Below are positions 39,688 through 48,046 of a stretch of 64,000 bases of DNA, one piece after another. Made by a program: the position numbers and the translations under genes. The first letter of the stretch is position 1, and each line of letters opens with the position of its first letter. The notes under the pieces are model-generated. The model did no database searches and was not told the DNA's origin. It saw nothing but the letters and a program-made list of their open reading frames with translations. Where the stretch lies: positions 6,634,001 to 6,698,000 of the forward strand of contig NZ_CP107772.1 in NCBI RefSeq assembly GCF_036345155.1, written 5' to 3'. This stretch comes from Streptomyces sp. NBC_00582. Its GTDB lineage: Bacteria; Actinomycetota; Actinomycetes; Streptomycetales; Streptomycetaceae.

Positions 39688-41103
39688 GTGAGCAAGGACT
39701 TCGGCCGGCCGCCGCTGGCACAGGAGAACCGGACACTAGTCGAGCAGCGTCTGAAGGAGGTCGCCAGCGCCGGCGGTCTTCGCGAGACGCTCACCGTGGA
39801 GTGGCGTACCAAGCCGCTGCACGTCGAGGTGATCGACATGCCCGTGGACTCCCTCTACTACAACCCGGGAACTCATCGCATCCGTGCGCAGCGCAGCCAC
39901 GATCTGGCACGGGATCTGCAGCTGGACGAAGACCCATGGAGCCCGGACAGCCAGGACTACCTGCACTACCTGCTCAAGGCGCTGCCGGCGGATCCGTCCA
40001 AGCCGGATCCGGAGTTCGAGAATCTCGCTGAGAGCCTGCGGGAGTACCGGCAGAACGAACCTGGCCTCATCACACGCGACGGCGTGCTGGTCAACGGGAA
40101 CACCCGCCGGGCGGCGCTCAAGGAATTGGGTGTTACGAACATCCGCGTCGGCGTGCTGCCAGAGTCCTGCACCTGGGACGACGTCAGTGCGGTTGAGCTC
40201 TCGCTGCAGCTCCGGCCGGATCAGCGCCGGGACTACTCGTACATCAACCGGCTGCTTGCCATTGAGGAACAGCACCTCATCGGACGGGCGCTGCCGGACA
40301 TCGCACGGGAGTTTCGGATCCGGACCGCTACATGCGAGCAGGATCTGTGGATCCTCTCGTGCTTGCGGGACCTCATTGACCGCTCGACGGACGGAGATGC
40401 CCAACTTCGCCTGCTCGACTTTGAGCAGCACCAGGAGAAGCTTCGGGAGCTCCATCGCCGCTACACCAAGGAAGTGGAGGCCAACAGGGACAAAGCGGAA
40501 GAAATCAAGGAGAACAGGCTTGCTGCGATCGTTCTCGGGTTCTCGAAGACTGATGTCCGACTCATCGAGTCGGACTTCAGGGACCGGTACCTGAATCAGA
40601 CGCTTCCGACGTCGCTGAAGCCTCAGTCATCCGCCACGGGGACTGTCGCAATCCCGGGACTCAACCGGGCAGTCAGATCTGCTGCGCCCAGGGTGGCCGA
40701 GGCCAAGACATTGACGGACACGATTCTGAAGGCCAAGGCGGTAGAGAACGCCGAGGACGGCAAGCTGAGTGACCGGGGAATTGCGGCAGCGAGGGTGTTC
40801 ACCGAAGCGAAGAAGGCTGTGGAGGAGGCCCTGGAGCCCGCGGGCAAGGACGCCAGAGTCCGCAAGCGCAAGCAGGCCGCACCAGACCGCATCACCGACG
40901 CCTGCAGGGACATTGAGCAGTGCATCACCGACCTCTCCCTTGCCAAGGCATCCAACAGCCTGGACGAGGAGGCTTTCGACGAGGCTGTGCTCGCGCTCAG
41001 GCAGCAACTCACGAAGCTTGCCGTAGCGACTCAGCGTAGTATCAAGGCTCCCGGTGATGGCGTCTCATGGCTTCTGGACGCGGTACGTCAGGAGGGAGCG
41101 TGA
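39688..41103 (+). CDS. ParB/sulfiredoxin-domain protein (defence island)
   Basis: 471 residues from the GTG at 39688, which has AGGAG 9 nt upstream; the ATG at 39670 has no such site. The ParB-type nucleotide-binding motif is GVLVNGNTRRAALKELG (about residues 133-149), preceded by FENLAESLREYRQNEPGLITRDG. A middle helical region follows (LLAIEEQHLIGRALPDIAREFRI, an HTH-like stretch). The C-terminal half is coiled coil (RELHRRYTKEVEANRDKAEEIKENRL). It overlaps the SNF2 gene (GTGA). Relatives in phage-defence loci act as CTP switches or nucleases; the role here is unknown. Confidence 0.82.
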   Translation: MSKDFGRPPLAQENRTLVEQRLKEVASAGGLRETLTVEWRTKPLHVEVIDMPVDSLYYNPGTHRIRAQRSHDLARDLQLDEDPWSPDSQDYLHYLLKALPADPSKPDPEFENLAESLREYRQNEPGLITRDGVLVNGNTRRAALKELGVTNIRVGVLPESCTWDDVSAVELSLQLRPDQRRDYSYINRLLAIEEQHLIGRALPDIAREFRIRTATCEQDLWILSCLRDLIDRSTDGDAQLRLLDFEQHQEKLRELHRRYTKEVEANRDKAEEIKENRLAAIVLGFSKTDVRLIESDFRDRYLNQTLPTSLKPQSSATGTVAIPGLNRAVRSAAPRVAEAKTLTDTILKAKAVENAEDGKLSDRGIAAARVFTEAKKAVEEALEPAGKDARVRKRKQAAPDRITDACRDIEQCITDLSLAKASNSLDEEAFDEAVLALRQQLTKLAVATQRSIKAPGDGVSWLLDAVRQEGA

Positions 41104-42929
41104 CCGCGGTCGCGGAACCCTCCCTGCGTATCACCTTTGACGTCACGCGGACGCGGGCGGTGCTGCGGGCAGCCCAGGGACTTGAGAGCGAGTTCGCCAA
41201 GCTTGCTACTCGTTTTCCTGCCGCTGGGCAGAGGACCTCTCTGTCGGCGGAGATCGACCTCGACCATTTCCTGACGGGACTGGATGCCTTGGCCGGCTGG
41301 TCCCATCCGGACACCGTCGAATGGGAACAGGAACTGATCTCCCTGGTCAGCGGTGTGCTGGATGATGCGGATCGCGCGGACCAGATCCTCAGCGATCCGG
41401 GTATGGTCGTCGAGGTCGCCCCAGGGGATGTGGACGCCCACCTGGGCCCGGAGTGGCGCGCCGATCTCACGGACTTCCAGCGCCGGGATCTGGCCCAATT
41501 GCTCTCCATGCACCACGGTGCGAACTTCTCCGTGCCCGGTGCTGGCAAGACACGAGTGGGTCTGGCCGTATTCGCGGCGATGCGAGCGAGAGGTGAAGCA
41601 CACCGTCTTCTGGTGGTGAGCCCCAAGTCCGCTTACGAGTCATGGCGTTACGAGAGCGCCGTCTGCTTCAAGGAACCCCTCGTTGCTCGGGTCCTGAACG
41701 GAGTCCCTGAACCGGGCACGGACGTGCTGATCGTCAACTACGAACGGCTTGACCGCTCTCTGGTGGCTCTGGCTTCCTGGCTGGGCTCAGCGCCCACCAT
41801 GGTCATACTGGATGAGGCCCATCGGATGAAACTCGGCTCCCAGGGAATTTACGGAAGCGCGTGCATGGCCTTGGGGCCTCTGGCAAAACGCCGCCTCATC
41901 CTCACTGGAACGCCGGCTCCGAACGGCGCACGGGACCTTGAGAACCTGCTCTCGTTTGTCTGGCCGGGGCATGGACGGCGTGTGGTCACGCAGGCTGTGG
42001 CTGGCGGGGATCTGGCATACGCGAGCAGTGTGCTCCGCCCGATGTTCACGCGCACTACGAAGAACGAACTTGGACTGCCGCCCTACCAGACGCGCATCCG
42101 ATACGTCGAGCTTCCTCCGCTGCATCGCGAGCTGTATGACGCGCTGATCGGTAACTTCAGTGCCCGGGCTGAAGCGGGGCGATCTGACTTCGATGCGCTG
42201 GGCAAGGCCATGCTGCGCCTGCTGATGGCTGCCACGAGCCCAGCACTGCTGTTGGAAGGAGAGAGCCGGTACGCGCCCCTTTCCTACCAAGTCCCGCCCT
42301 TGGATATCCCGGAAACTGATTCTCTGTATGACTTGATGCAGAAACTGCCGAGTTACGAACTCTCGCCTAAGTACAAGGAGGCCCTGACTATTGTCGCGGA
42401 GAACGCGGCGCTGGGGCGGAAAACTTTGGTCTGGTCGACATTTGTGCGCAGCTTGACCACCATGGAGAAGCTGTTCAGTGCCTACGAGCCCGCTGTCGTC
42501 CACGGTGGCACACCTGATCGAGAAGAACAGATCCGGAGATTCCGGGAGGACCCGGACTGCCTCGTCCTGTTGTCCAATCCGGCGACTCTTGGCGAGGGCA
42601 TCAGCCTTCACCAAGTCTGTCACGACGCCGTCTACGTTGACCGCGACTTCATGGCTGGCCGGTTCCTCCAGAGCCTCGACCGCATCCATCGGTTGGGCCT
42701 AGCACCGGGGACTGAAACACGAGTCACCATCCTCGCCGCCGAATCCACCATAGATGAGATTGTTGCTCTTCGACTTGAGGAGAAGCTCGAATTCATGGGC
42801 AAGATACTGGATGACCCAGCGGTACAGCAGCTGGCGGATCTGGAGGAGGAGCCGGCACTGGCGGCTGGAATGGACATGGCTGATGTACGTGCTCTACTCC
42901 GGCACATTGAGGGCCATGGCTCTCGGTGA
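41100..42929 (+). CDS. SNF2-family DNA translocase/helicase (defence island)
   Basis: 609 residues. GTG at 41100 overlaps the ParB-like gene. An N-terminal 130-residue domain precedes the motor. Motifs: I SVPGAGKTRVGLAVFAAM, Ia LLVVSPKSAYESWR, II VILDEAHRMKLG, III LILTGTPAPNG, and in the second RecA lobe TLVWSTFVRSLTTMEKLF, LLSNPATLGEGISLHQ and VI FLQSLDRIHRLG. It lacks the methyltransferase- or nuclease-fused domains of known R-M helicases. It probably moves along DNA and delivers the DUF3883 nuclease encoded next. Overlap with that gene is 14 bp. Confidence 0.9.
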   Translation: MTAVAEPSLRITFDVTRTRAVLRAAQGLESEFAKLATRFPAAGQRTSLSAEIDLDHFLTGLDALAGWSHPDTVEWEQELISLVSGVLDDADRADQILSDPGMVVEVAPGDVDAHLGPEWRADLTDFQRRDLAQLLSMHHGANFSVPGAGKTRVGLAVFAAMRARGEAHRLLVVSPKSAYESWRYESAVCFKEPLVARVLNGVPEPGTDVLIVNYERLDRSLVALASWLGSAPTMVILDEAHRMKLGSQGIYGSACMALGPLAKRRLILTGTPAPNGARDLENLLSFVWPGHGRRVVTQAVAGGDLAYASSVLRPMFTRTTKNELGLPPYQTRIRYVELPPLHRELYDALIGNFSARAEAGRSDFDALGKAMLRLLMAATSPALLLEGESRYAPLSYQVPPLDIPETDSLYDLMQKLPSYELSPKYKEALTIVAENAALGRKTLVWSTFVRSLTTMEKLFSAYEPAVVHGGTPDREEQIRRFREDPDCLVLLSNPATLGEGISLHQVCHDAVYVDRDFMAGRFLQSLDRIHRLGLAPGTETRVTILAAESTIDEIVALRLEEKLEFMGKILDDPAVQQLADLEEEPALAAGMDMADVRALLRHIEGHGSR

Positions 42930-43668
42930 AGGTACGCTGCGCGCGGCACGGCGCTGGCTTGAGCAGCTCCAGGTGGCCGAGATCTCGCGTGCGCGCGCCC
43001 TGTTCACGCATCATCCGGACTATGCAGACCTCACGCCAGTTCAGTACGCGGACGGTCTTGCCTGGCTTCTCCGGAGTGGGCTCGTCTCGGCAGACGGGCG
43101 TCCGAACGTCAAAGTCGGTGTGCCCGAACGGCGGGGCGTCGCGGGAGGCCGCTGGACACTCGAAGCGGAGACCCGGCGCCGCGAGATCGGAGCCGCCGGC
43201 GAGCGGGCGATTGTCCGCCTGGTGGAACAGGGCGGCTCCTTACGCGTCACCCACGTGGCGGCCTGGTCTGACGCATACGGCTACGACGTTGAAGTGGAGT
43301 CGACGCAGGGGGCGGTCAGTCACATCGAAGTCAAAGCGACGACTGATCCGACCAGGCTGAGATTTCACCTCACGCGACATGAGTTCGAGGTGATGCGCCG
43401 GGACCCCGACTGGGTTCTCGTGACGGTGCTGATCGATGTGCATGGTGGCGTGCTTGCCGTGGCGACGGTAAGCAGGGACTGGCTGAAGCAGGCCGCTCCT
43501 GCGGACCGGACAGCGGCTGGTCGCTGGGAGTCCGCCCACTTTGTCGTACCTGATCACGCGCTAGCGGTCGGCGTTCTCAGCGCAGACGGGCGTCGGCTTG
43601 ATCTGGCGGTGGACGCCCGCATGCCAGTCTGGGGGTTGTCATATGCCTCCTCAACGCAACTGGCATAA
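42916..43668 (+). CDS. DUF3883 PD-(D/E)xK nuclease-like protein (defence island)
   Basis: 250 residues, ATG at 42916 within the end of the SNF2 gene. The DUF3883 core is GAAGERAIVRLVEQ, then YGYDVEVES, then HIEVKATTDPTRLRFHLTRHEFEVMRRDPDWVLVTV. It carries the D...ExK of PD-(D/E)xK nucleases in YDVEVES/HIEVK. The N-terminal 90 residues are helical (ARRWLEQLQVAEISRARALF). A TTA codon at 43240-43242 makes it bldA-dependent. The last 115 bp are antisense to the end of methyltransferase 1, so neither reading frame can change freely. Confidence 0.85.
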   Translation: MALGEGTLRAARRWLEQLQVAEISRARALFTHHPDYADLTPVQYADGLAWLLRSGLVSADGRPNVKVGVPERRGVAGGRWTLEAETRRREIGAAGERAIVRLVEQGGSLRVTHVAAWSDAYGYDVEVESTQGAVSHIEVKATTDPTRLRFHLTRHEFEVMRRDPDWVLVTVLIDVHGGVLAVATVSRDWLKQAAPADRTAAGRWESAHFVVPDHALAVGVLSADGRRLDLAVDARMPVWGLSYASSTQLA

Positions 43669-44633
43669 GTCAGTGCGTCCGCAATCTGCCGGCCGACCGC
43701 CTGGGCGACGGGTGGCGGGAATGCGTTGCCGACCTGGCGGTACGTCGATGTTTTGCGACCCTCGAACCACCAGTCGGGGGGAAATCCTTGTAGGAGAGCC
43801 ATCTGCCTGACCGTGAGCCTCACGGGCAGGAGCGACCCAGGTGCCGGCGGAAAATCGGCCAATCCGGAGCCATCCACGCCAAGCTCTGCCCAGACCTTCC
43901 GGGCACGCGAGGGGCCGAGATCAGGGCCGCCGTGCTTCTTGGAGCCGCCACACAACGTCGGTGCGATCCGCTGAGCGCGCGCAGCCCAAAGATCTGCCAA
44001 CTCCCATCCTCGGGATGCCATCGAGTCGCGGAGGACGTCTCCGACGAGCTTGGTGCTCGCGGCGCTGGACTCACCCTCTGGCCATGAGAACCGCTGGAAT
44101 TCCTCCGGGCCAAGCGCTACGAGTACGGCTCGGGGCCTGAGTTGAGGTACGCCGAACTCGCTGGCGTAGAGCAGCTTCCACTCGGCGACATATCCCAGAT
44201 CGCTCAGCGCGGCGAGAATCTGACATCGATACTCTGAGAACTTCTTCTGCAGCAGACCTCTTACGTTCTCAAGGAGAATGGCCCTGGGTTGGAGTGCTGA
44301 CGCTACGGCCATGACAGCGGGGAAAAGATCACGTTCATCGTCCGCTCCTCGTTGCTTGCCTGCGAGAGAGAACGGGGGACATGGCACTCCGGCTGCCAGC
44401 AAGGACGGGCGGCCCCATCGTGCCGAGAGCAGGGTCAGATCGAGCACGCGAATGTCCGCATGGATGACGTTCCACTGCGGTCTGTTGACGCGCAAGGTAG
44501 TGCAGGCGTCACTGTCGAGCTCCACGAGGGCGGTATGGCTGAATCCAGCCTGCTCAAGTCCCAGCGCCTGGCCGCCTGCGCCAGCGCAGAGTTCGAGACA
44601 GGTGAGAGCAGGTGCGTGCGGCCCGGGCGGCAC
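43554..44633 (-). CDS. DNA cytosine-5 methyltransferase 1 (Dcm type)
   Basis: 359 residues, GTG at 44633 close behind AGGAGG. Motif I ELCAGAGGQALGLEQAGF, IV GVPCPPFSLAGKQRG with the catalytic Cys, VI LLENVRGLLQKK, VIII QLRPRAVLVAL, and X YRQVGNAFPPPVAQAVG are complete. The target-recognition region contains GGSKKHGGPDLGPSRARKVW, shared with methyltransferase 2, so the two probably have related specificities. The last 30 residues (NPQTGMRASTARSSRRPS) lie over the DUF3883 gene. It would protect host DNA from the HNH nuclease encoded divergently. Confidence 0.93.
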   Translation of the reverse strand: MPPGPHAPALTCLELCAGAGGQALGLEQAGFSHTALVELDSDACTTLRVNRPQWNVIHADIRVLDLTLLSARWGRPSLLAAGVPCPPFSLAGKQRGADDERDLFPAVMAVASALQPRAILLENVRGLLQKKFSEYRCQILAALSDLGYVAEWKLLYASEFGVPQLRPRAVLVALGPEEFQRFSWPEGESSAASTKLVGDVLRDSMASRGWELADLWAARAQRIAPTLCGGSKKHGGPDLGPSRARKVWAELGVDGSGLADFPPAPGSLLPVRLTVRQMALLQGFPPDWWFEGRKTSTYRQVGNAFPPPVAQAVGRQIADALTYASCVEEAYDNPQTGMRASTARSSRRPSALRTPTASA

Positions 44634-44669
44634 ATGTCCTCCTGGTAGGCAGATGAAGAGGGTCGGGCC

Positions 44670-44707
44670 AGCTTGCCGTCACTTGCCGCGGCAAGTGACG
44701 GCAAGCT
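44670..44707. promoter_or_regulatory. Perfect 38-bp palindrome in the methyltransferase 1/HNH promoter
   Basis: Left half AGCTTGCCGTCACTTGCCG (44670-44688), right half its exact complement (44689-44707). Each half has two direct copies of CTTGCCG spaced 10 bp apart, so four half-sites lie on one face of the helix. The palindrome begins 36 bp upstream of methyltransferase 1 and ends 55 bp before the HNH gene. A clear operator for co-ordinated or opposed control of the modification and restriction genes. Confidence 0.85.
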
Positions 44708-44762
44708 ATCGTTCCGCCGCCATCGGAGGATGCGGTAGACGTTTGTTCGACGTGGAGGGGCT

Positions 44763-45470
44763 GTGCTGGACGGTGAGCTGGACTGGCGTGACGAGAGACT
44801 CGGTGCCCGAGTGAGAGTGGCTCTCTGGCTACGGGATGAGGTTGGCGAGGGGGAGACCTTTAAGAAGCAGGCCCTCAGGGCCGCGATTCCGGGGTCGGAG
44901 CAGGTCGACCGCCGGATGCGGGACCTCCGGCCGGCGGGCTGGGTGATCAAGACCTATCGGGATAAGGCGAGCCTGAAGGCTGATGAGCTGTTTCTGGAGA
45001 AGATCGGCCTTCCGGTCTGGGACCAGGAACACCGCGCGGCTGGCCTGCGGCAGATCAGCTCACGAACCCGGCGGCATGTCTATGAACGTGACGGCCACAT
45101 GTGCCGACGGTGCGGGATGGGGGCTGGGGAGAGGTACCCGGATGACCCGGGATCCAGGGCAAGGCTGACTCTGGGGCATGTGAACCCACACAAGTCTGGC
45201 GGTGGGGCGGGTCCCGCTGACTTGATTACGGAGTGCGCTCGCTGCAACGAATCCGTGGGGCACCTGACTGGGCCCCAGATGACGCAAGAGCAGGTGTGGG
45301 ACCGGATCAGAGAACTCCCTCTCCGCCATAAGAAGGAGTTGCTCTCGTGGATGACCGCGGACAGTCGCACCCAGACTGCTACGGAGCGCGCTTGGTGTCT
45401 GTACAGACAGTTGCCAGCGGAGCTGCGTGATGGCCTGAAGCGCGATCTGGAGGAGCTCCTTGAGAGCTGA
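44763..45470 (+). CDS. HNH restriction endonuclease-like protein
   Basis: 235 residues, GTG at 44763 after GGAGGGG. The N-terminal winged-helix part (RVRVALWLRDEVGEGETFKKQALRAAIPGSEQVDRRMRDLRPAGWVIKTY) resembles the protein at 38913. The HNH centre is complete: CRRCGMGAGERY, LTLGHVNPHKSGGGAG, LITECARCNESVG. The C-terminus is helical (WDRIRELPLRHKKELLSWM). Its place between two cytosine methyltransferases makes it the restriction partner. Confidence 0.9.
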   Translation: MLDGELDWRDERLGARVRVALWLRDEVGEGETFKKQALRAAIPGSEQVDRRMRDLRPAGWVIKTYRDKASLKADELFLEKIGLPVWDQEHRAAGLRQISSRTRRHVYERDGHMCRRCGMGAGERYPDDPGSRARLTLGHVNPHKSGGGAGPADLITECARCNESVGHLTGPQMTQEQVWDRIRELPLRHKKELLSWMTADSRTQTATERAWCLYRQLPAELRDGLKRDLEELLES

Positions 45471-45562
45471 CCTACAGAGAAGTGACGTAACAGGGGGGTT
45501 GACAGGTGCTTCTGGATGCGACACTTGCGTGTCTGTAGCCAGTCAGTACCAGGAGGCGTTCG

Positions 45563-46720
45563 ATGAGTTCCAGCGACCAGTCGCTGACCTCGATTGAGAT
45601 CTGCGCGGGCGCGGGAGGCCAGGCTGTCGGCCTCCATGGGGCGGGGTTCCGGCACCTCGCGCTCGTTGAGATCGACAAACACGCGGCCGCGACGCTGGAA
45701 CTCAACGTGGTCGAGCGGAAGATGTGGGGCGAGCGGGAGGCGCGTGAGTGCCAGATCCTGTCCATGGACGTGAAGGATTTCAATCCAGTACAACATCTTG
45801 CGAAGTTTGTTGAGCGCGAAAATCGCCCCATTAGGCGTGGTGAACTGGACCTCCTGGCTGGTGGAGTTCCATGCCCGCCCTTTTCTGTTGCGGGCAAGCA
45901 GTTGGGGCAGGATGATGAACGCGATCTATTCCCGACCATGCTGGACCTGGTTGAAGAGCTCAAGCCGCGTGCGGTAATGATTGAGAATGTCACAGGACTG
46001 GTTAAGCCCTTTGATAAGTTTTTCACTTATCGGGAGCAAATCAAGCAGCGCCTCCGCTCTGAAGGGTATGTCGTTTGTGGCTGGAGGCTGCTTGAGGCGG
46101 CTGACTTTGGTGTTCCGCAGCTTCGTCCGCGTGCGATCCTCGTAGCGATTAGGGAAGACTGCTACCGAGGCTTTTCCTGGCCTGAGCCCAACGGTGAATT
46201 TAAAACAGTTGCCGCAGCGCTCGATATCACGATGAAGCGCCGCTTCCAGAAGGCCGATAGGCTGGACTGGTATGAGAAGTGGCGGAAGAAGGCTACAGAG
46301 GCGGGCACGGTGGCGCCTACTTTGGTCGGCGGGTCCAAGAGGCACGGCGGAGCTGACCTGGGCCCGACCAGAGCGAAGAAGGCATGGTCAGCGCTCGGCG
46401 TGAATGGCATGGGTGTCGCCAACGATGAGGACAACGTCAACCTCGACAGGGACCTGGGGAACGGCGACAACCTTGGCCCCATGCTCACTGTTGAGCAGGC
46501 AGCGATCATCCAGGGCTTTCCGAAGGACTGGCGCTTCGCCGGACGGAAAACAGCCCAATATCGCCAGGTAGGAAATGCTTTCCCGCCTCCCGTTGCTGAG
46601 GCTGTCGGCAAGGCGATCAGGGAGGCTCTGGAACGCACCGGTGACCTGCTGGAGGCACCCGGTGGAGACATTGAACTCGACGGGGCGACCTGGGAGTCAG
46701 GTCAGGGGGCTCTCGTCTGA
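45563..46720 (+). CDS. DNA cytosine-5 methyltransferase 2 (Dcm type)
   Basis: 385 residues, ATG at 45563 after AGGAGG. Motif I EICAGAGGQAVGLHGAGF, IV GVPCPPFSVAGKQLG, VI MIENVTGLVKPF, VIII QLRPRAILVAI, X YRQVGNAFPPPVAEAVG. The target-recognition stretch GGSKRHGGADLGPTRAKKAW is nearly the same as in methyltransferase 1. The DNA is visibly richer in A/T (about 45780-46230) than the chromosome, a sign of transfer. It overlaps the convergent vsr gene by 24 bp. TTGACA at 45499-45504 may be its -35. Confidence 0.93.
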   Translation: MSSSDQSLTSIEICAGAGGQAVGLHGAGFRHLALVEIDKHAAATLELNVVERKMWGEREARECQILSMDVKDFNPVQHLAKFVERENRPIRRGELDLLAGGVPCPPFSVAGKQLGQDDERDLFPTMLDLVEELKPRAVMIENVTGLVKPFDKFFTYREQIKQRLRSEGYVVCGWRLLEAADFGVPQLRPRAILVAIREDCYRGFSWPEPNGEFKTVAAALDITMKRRFQKADRLDWYEKWRKKATEAGTVAPTLVGGSKRHGGADLGPTRAKKAWSALGVNGMGVANDEDNVNLDRDLGNGDNLGPMLTVEQAAIIQGFPKDWRFAGRKTAQYRQVGNAFPPPVAEAVGKAIREALERTGDLLEAPGGDIELDGATWESGQGALV

Positions 46721-47170
46721 CCCGTGCTTTCGCCGCTCGATGACCAGCCGGATGATCTCAGCCGCTGTTTCCTCGGCAGGAGTGTGCTCCCAGAACCGCA
46801 GTACGAGCCATCCTGCGTCTCTCAGCTGCTGATCCGTATCGCGGTCGCGCGCCATGTTGCGCGCGACCTTATCCGACCAGTAGCCCGGATTGGTACGTGG
46901 TGACACGTAGTGATCCGGGCAGCCATGCCAGTAGCAGCCGTCGATAAACACAGCGACTTTTGTTGGCCGGAAGACGATGTCGGCTGTTCTGCGAAGCCCT
47001 GCCAGGGGGCGAGCTGCCACCCGATAGCGCAGACCATGGGCATGCACGAGTCGGCGGACCAGGCGCTCCGGCTTGGTGTCCCTGCTGCGGATTGCCTGCA
47101 TGTTGCGACGACGGGCAGCGGACGAGGCCCAGGAACCTTCTGGCGCTTTCCAGTCGGGATCTTCGGACAC
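46697..47170 (-). CDS. vsr: Very-short-patch repair endonuclease (Vsr)
   Basis: 157 residues from the GTG at 47170 (VSEDPDWKAPEGSW). It nicks DNA at T:G mismatches that arise when 5-methylcytosine deaminates. Motifs: MQAIRSRDTKPERLVRRL, the metal-site Asp in TADIVFRPTKVAVFID, zinc/active-site GCYWHGCPDHY, and VLRFWEHTPAEE. Its presence agrees with two 5-methylcytosine methyltransferases in the same island. Confidence 0.92.
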   Translation of the reverse strand: MSEDPDWKAPEGSWASSAARRRNMQAIRSRDTKPERLVRRLVHAHGLRYRVAARPLAGLRRTADIVFRPTKVAVFIDGCYWHGCPDHYVSPRTNPGYWSDKVARNMARDRDTDQQLRDAGWLVLRFWEHTPAEETAAEIIRLVIERRKHGSDESPLT

Positions 47171-47621
47171 AGTGCTGAGCGTAGTACTGGAGGGGAACCG
47201 TGGGCACACGGGATGCCGAAGCGCGTATGGGCCTTCCCCGGGCCGTGGCGCCTGGGAGCGGAGAGCTTGGTTGCCTGGACGGTGTTTGCCTGGTGCCGCA
47301 GGCCACTCGCTTCTGGGGCATTGTCGTGCTTCCGCAGGTCGCGTCAAGGGCGCTTCACTCCGCTGCGCTGCGTTTCGCGTCGGCTGCGCCGATGGCCCTG
47401 CGGGCCACCCTTGACTCGACCCGCTCCAGCACGGCGGAGAAGGGAGCGAGCGGCCCGGGGAAAGCGGGGCCCAGGGGGTGAGCCCTGGGGTTGGGTGCGC
47501 GGTGTTCCGGGATGCAGGGATGCGGCGGGTGGGGTGCGGGTGCGTTCGGATGCACGGCGGTGGGTTTGGCGGCTGTCGCCGCGACGCCAGGGGCTGTCAG
47601 CCGTCGACGTGTTCCCCCGTC

Positions 47622-47909
47622 CCCCCACAGCTGTTGAGCCTGGCCGCTGTCGCATGTTGTCACCATGACCTGTTCGGCGCCGCCGTACGGGGGTGAGGCG
47701 ATGACCAGGCAGTGGCCCGTGTCGGTGTTCTTGAGGGTTTGGCCGGATGATGTGGAGGTGCCCACGCGCCATTGGGCGTAGCCGGTGCCGCCGACTCCGC
47801 CGCGGGTTCCGTGGCTGGGGTGGACGGACGTGGCGTCGCCGGACACGCACTGGGCGGTGGAGGCGTTTCGGAGGCTTGCCACCGAGCCCGGGGAGAGTAT
47901 GTCGGCCTT
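47622..47909 (-). pseudogene. Fragment of a ricin-type lectin-like domain
   Basis: The minus frame reads SVASLRNASTAQCVSGDATSV, then GYAQWRVGTSTSSGQTLKN, then DTGHCLVIASPPYGGAEQVMVTTCDSGQAQQLW, the alternating pattern and QxW ends of a beta-trefoil lectin. No start, no ribosome binding site and no catalytic domain; it merges into a Pro-rich shadow. It is the remains of a secreted protein. The rest of the gap 47171-48046 shows only GC-rich hairpins, with no other gene. Confidence 0.55.
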
Positions 47910-48046
47910 GGAGCCGGACTCCGGGATCGGGTGGGTGCCGGAGTCCGGGGTGGTCCCGTTGTTCAACACGTCCCGTCGGCCGAAGGGCCTCGAATGCCGC
48001 AAGCGGCCGCTCGTGGCCGGGGCCCGCGCCGTGCGGAAGCGGCCCC

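Noticed and set aside
46910..47668. 252-residue plus frame after methyltransferase 2
   Set aside because: It is antisense to vsr in its first third and shows no family features or ribosome binding site.
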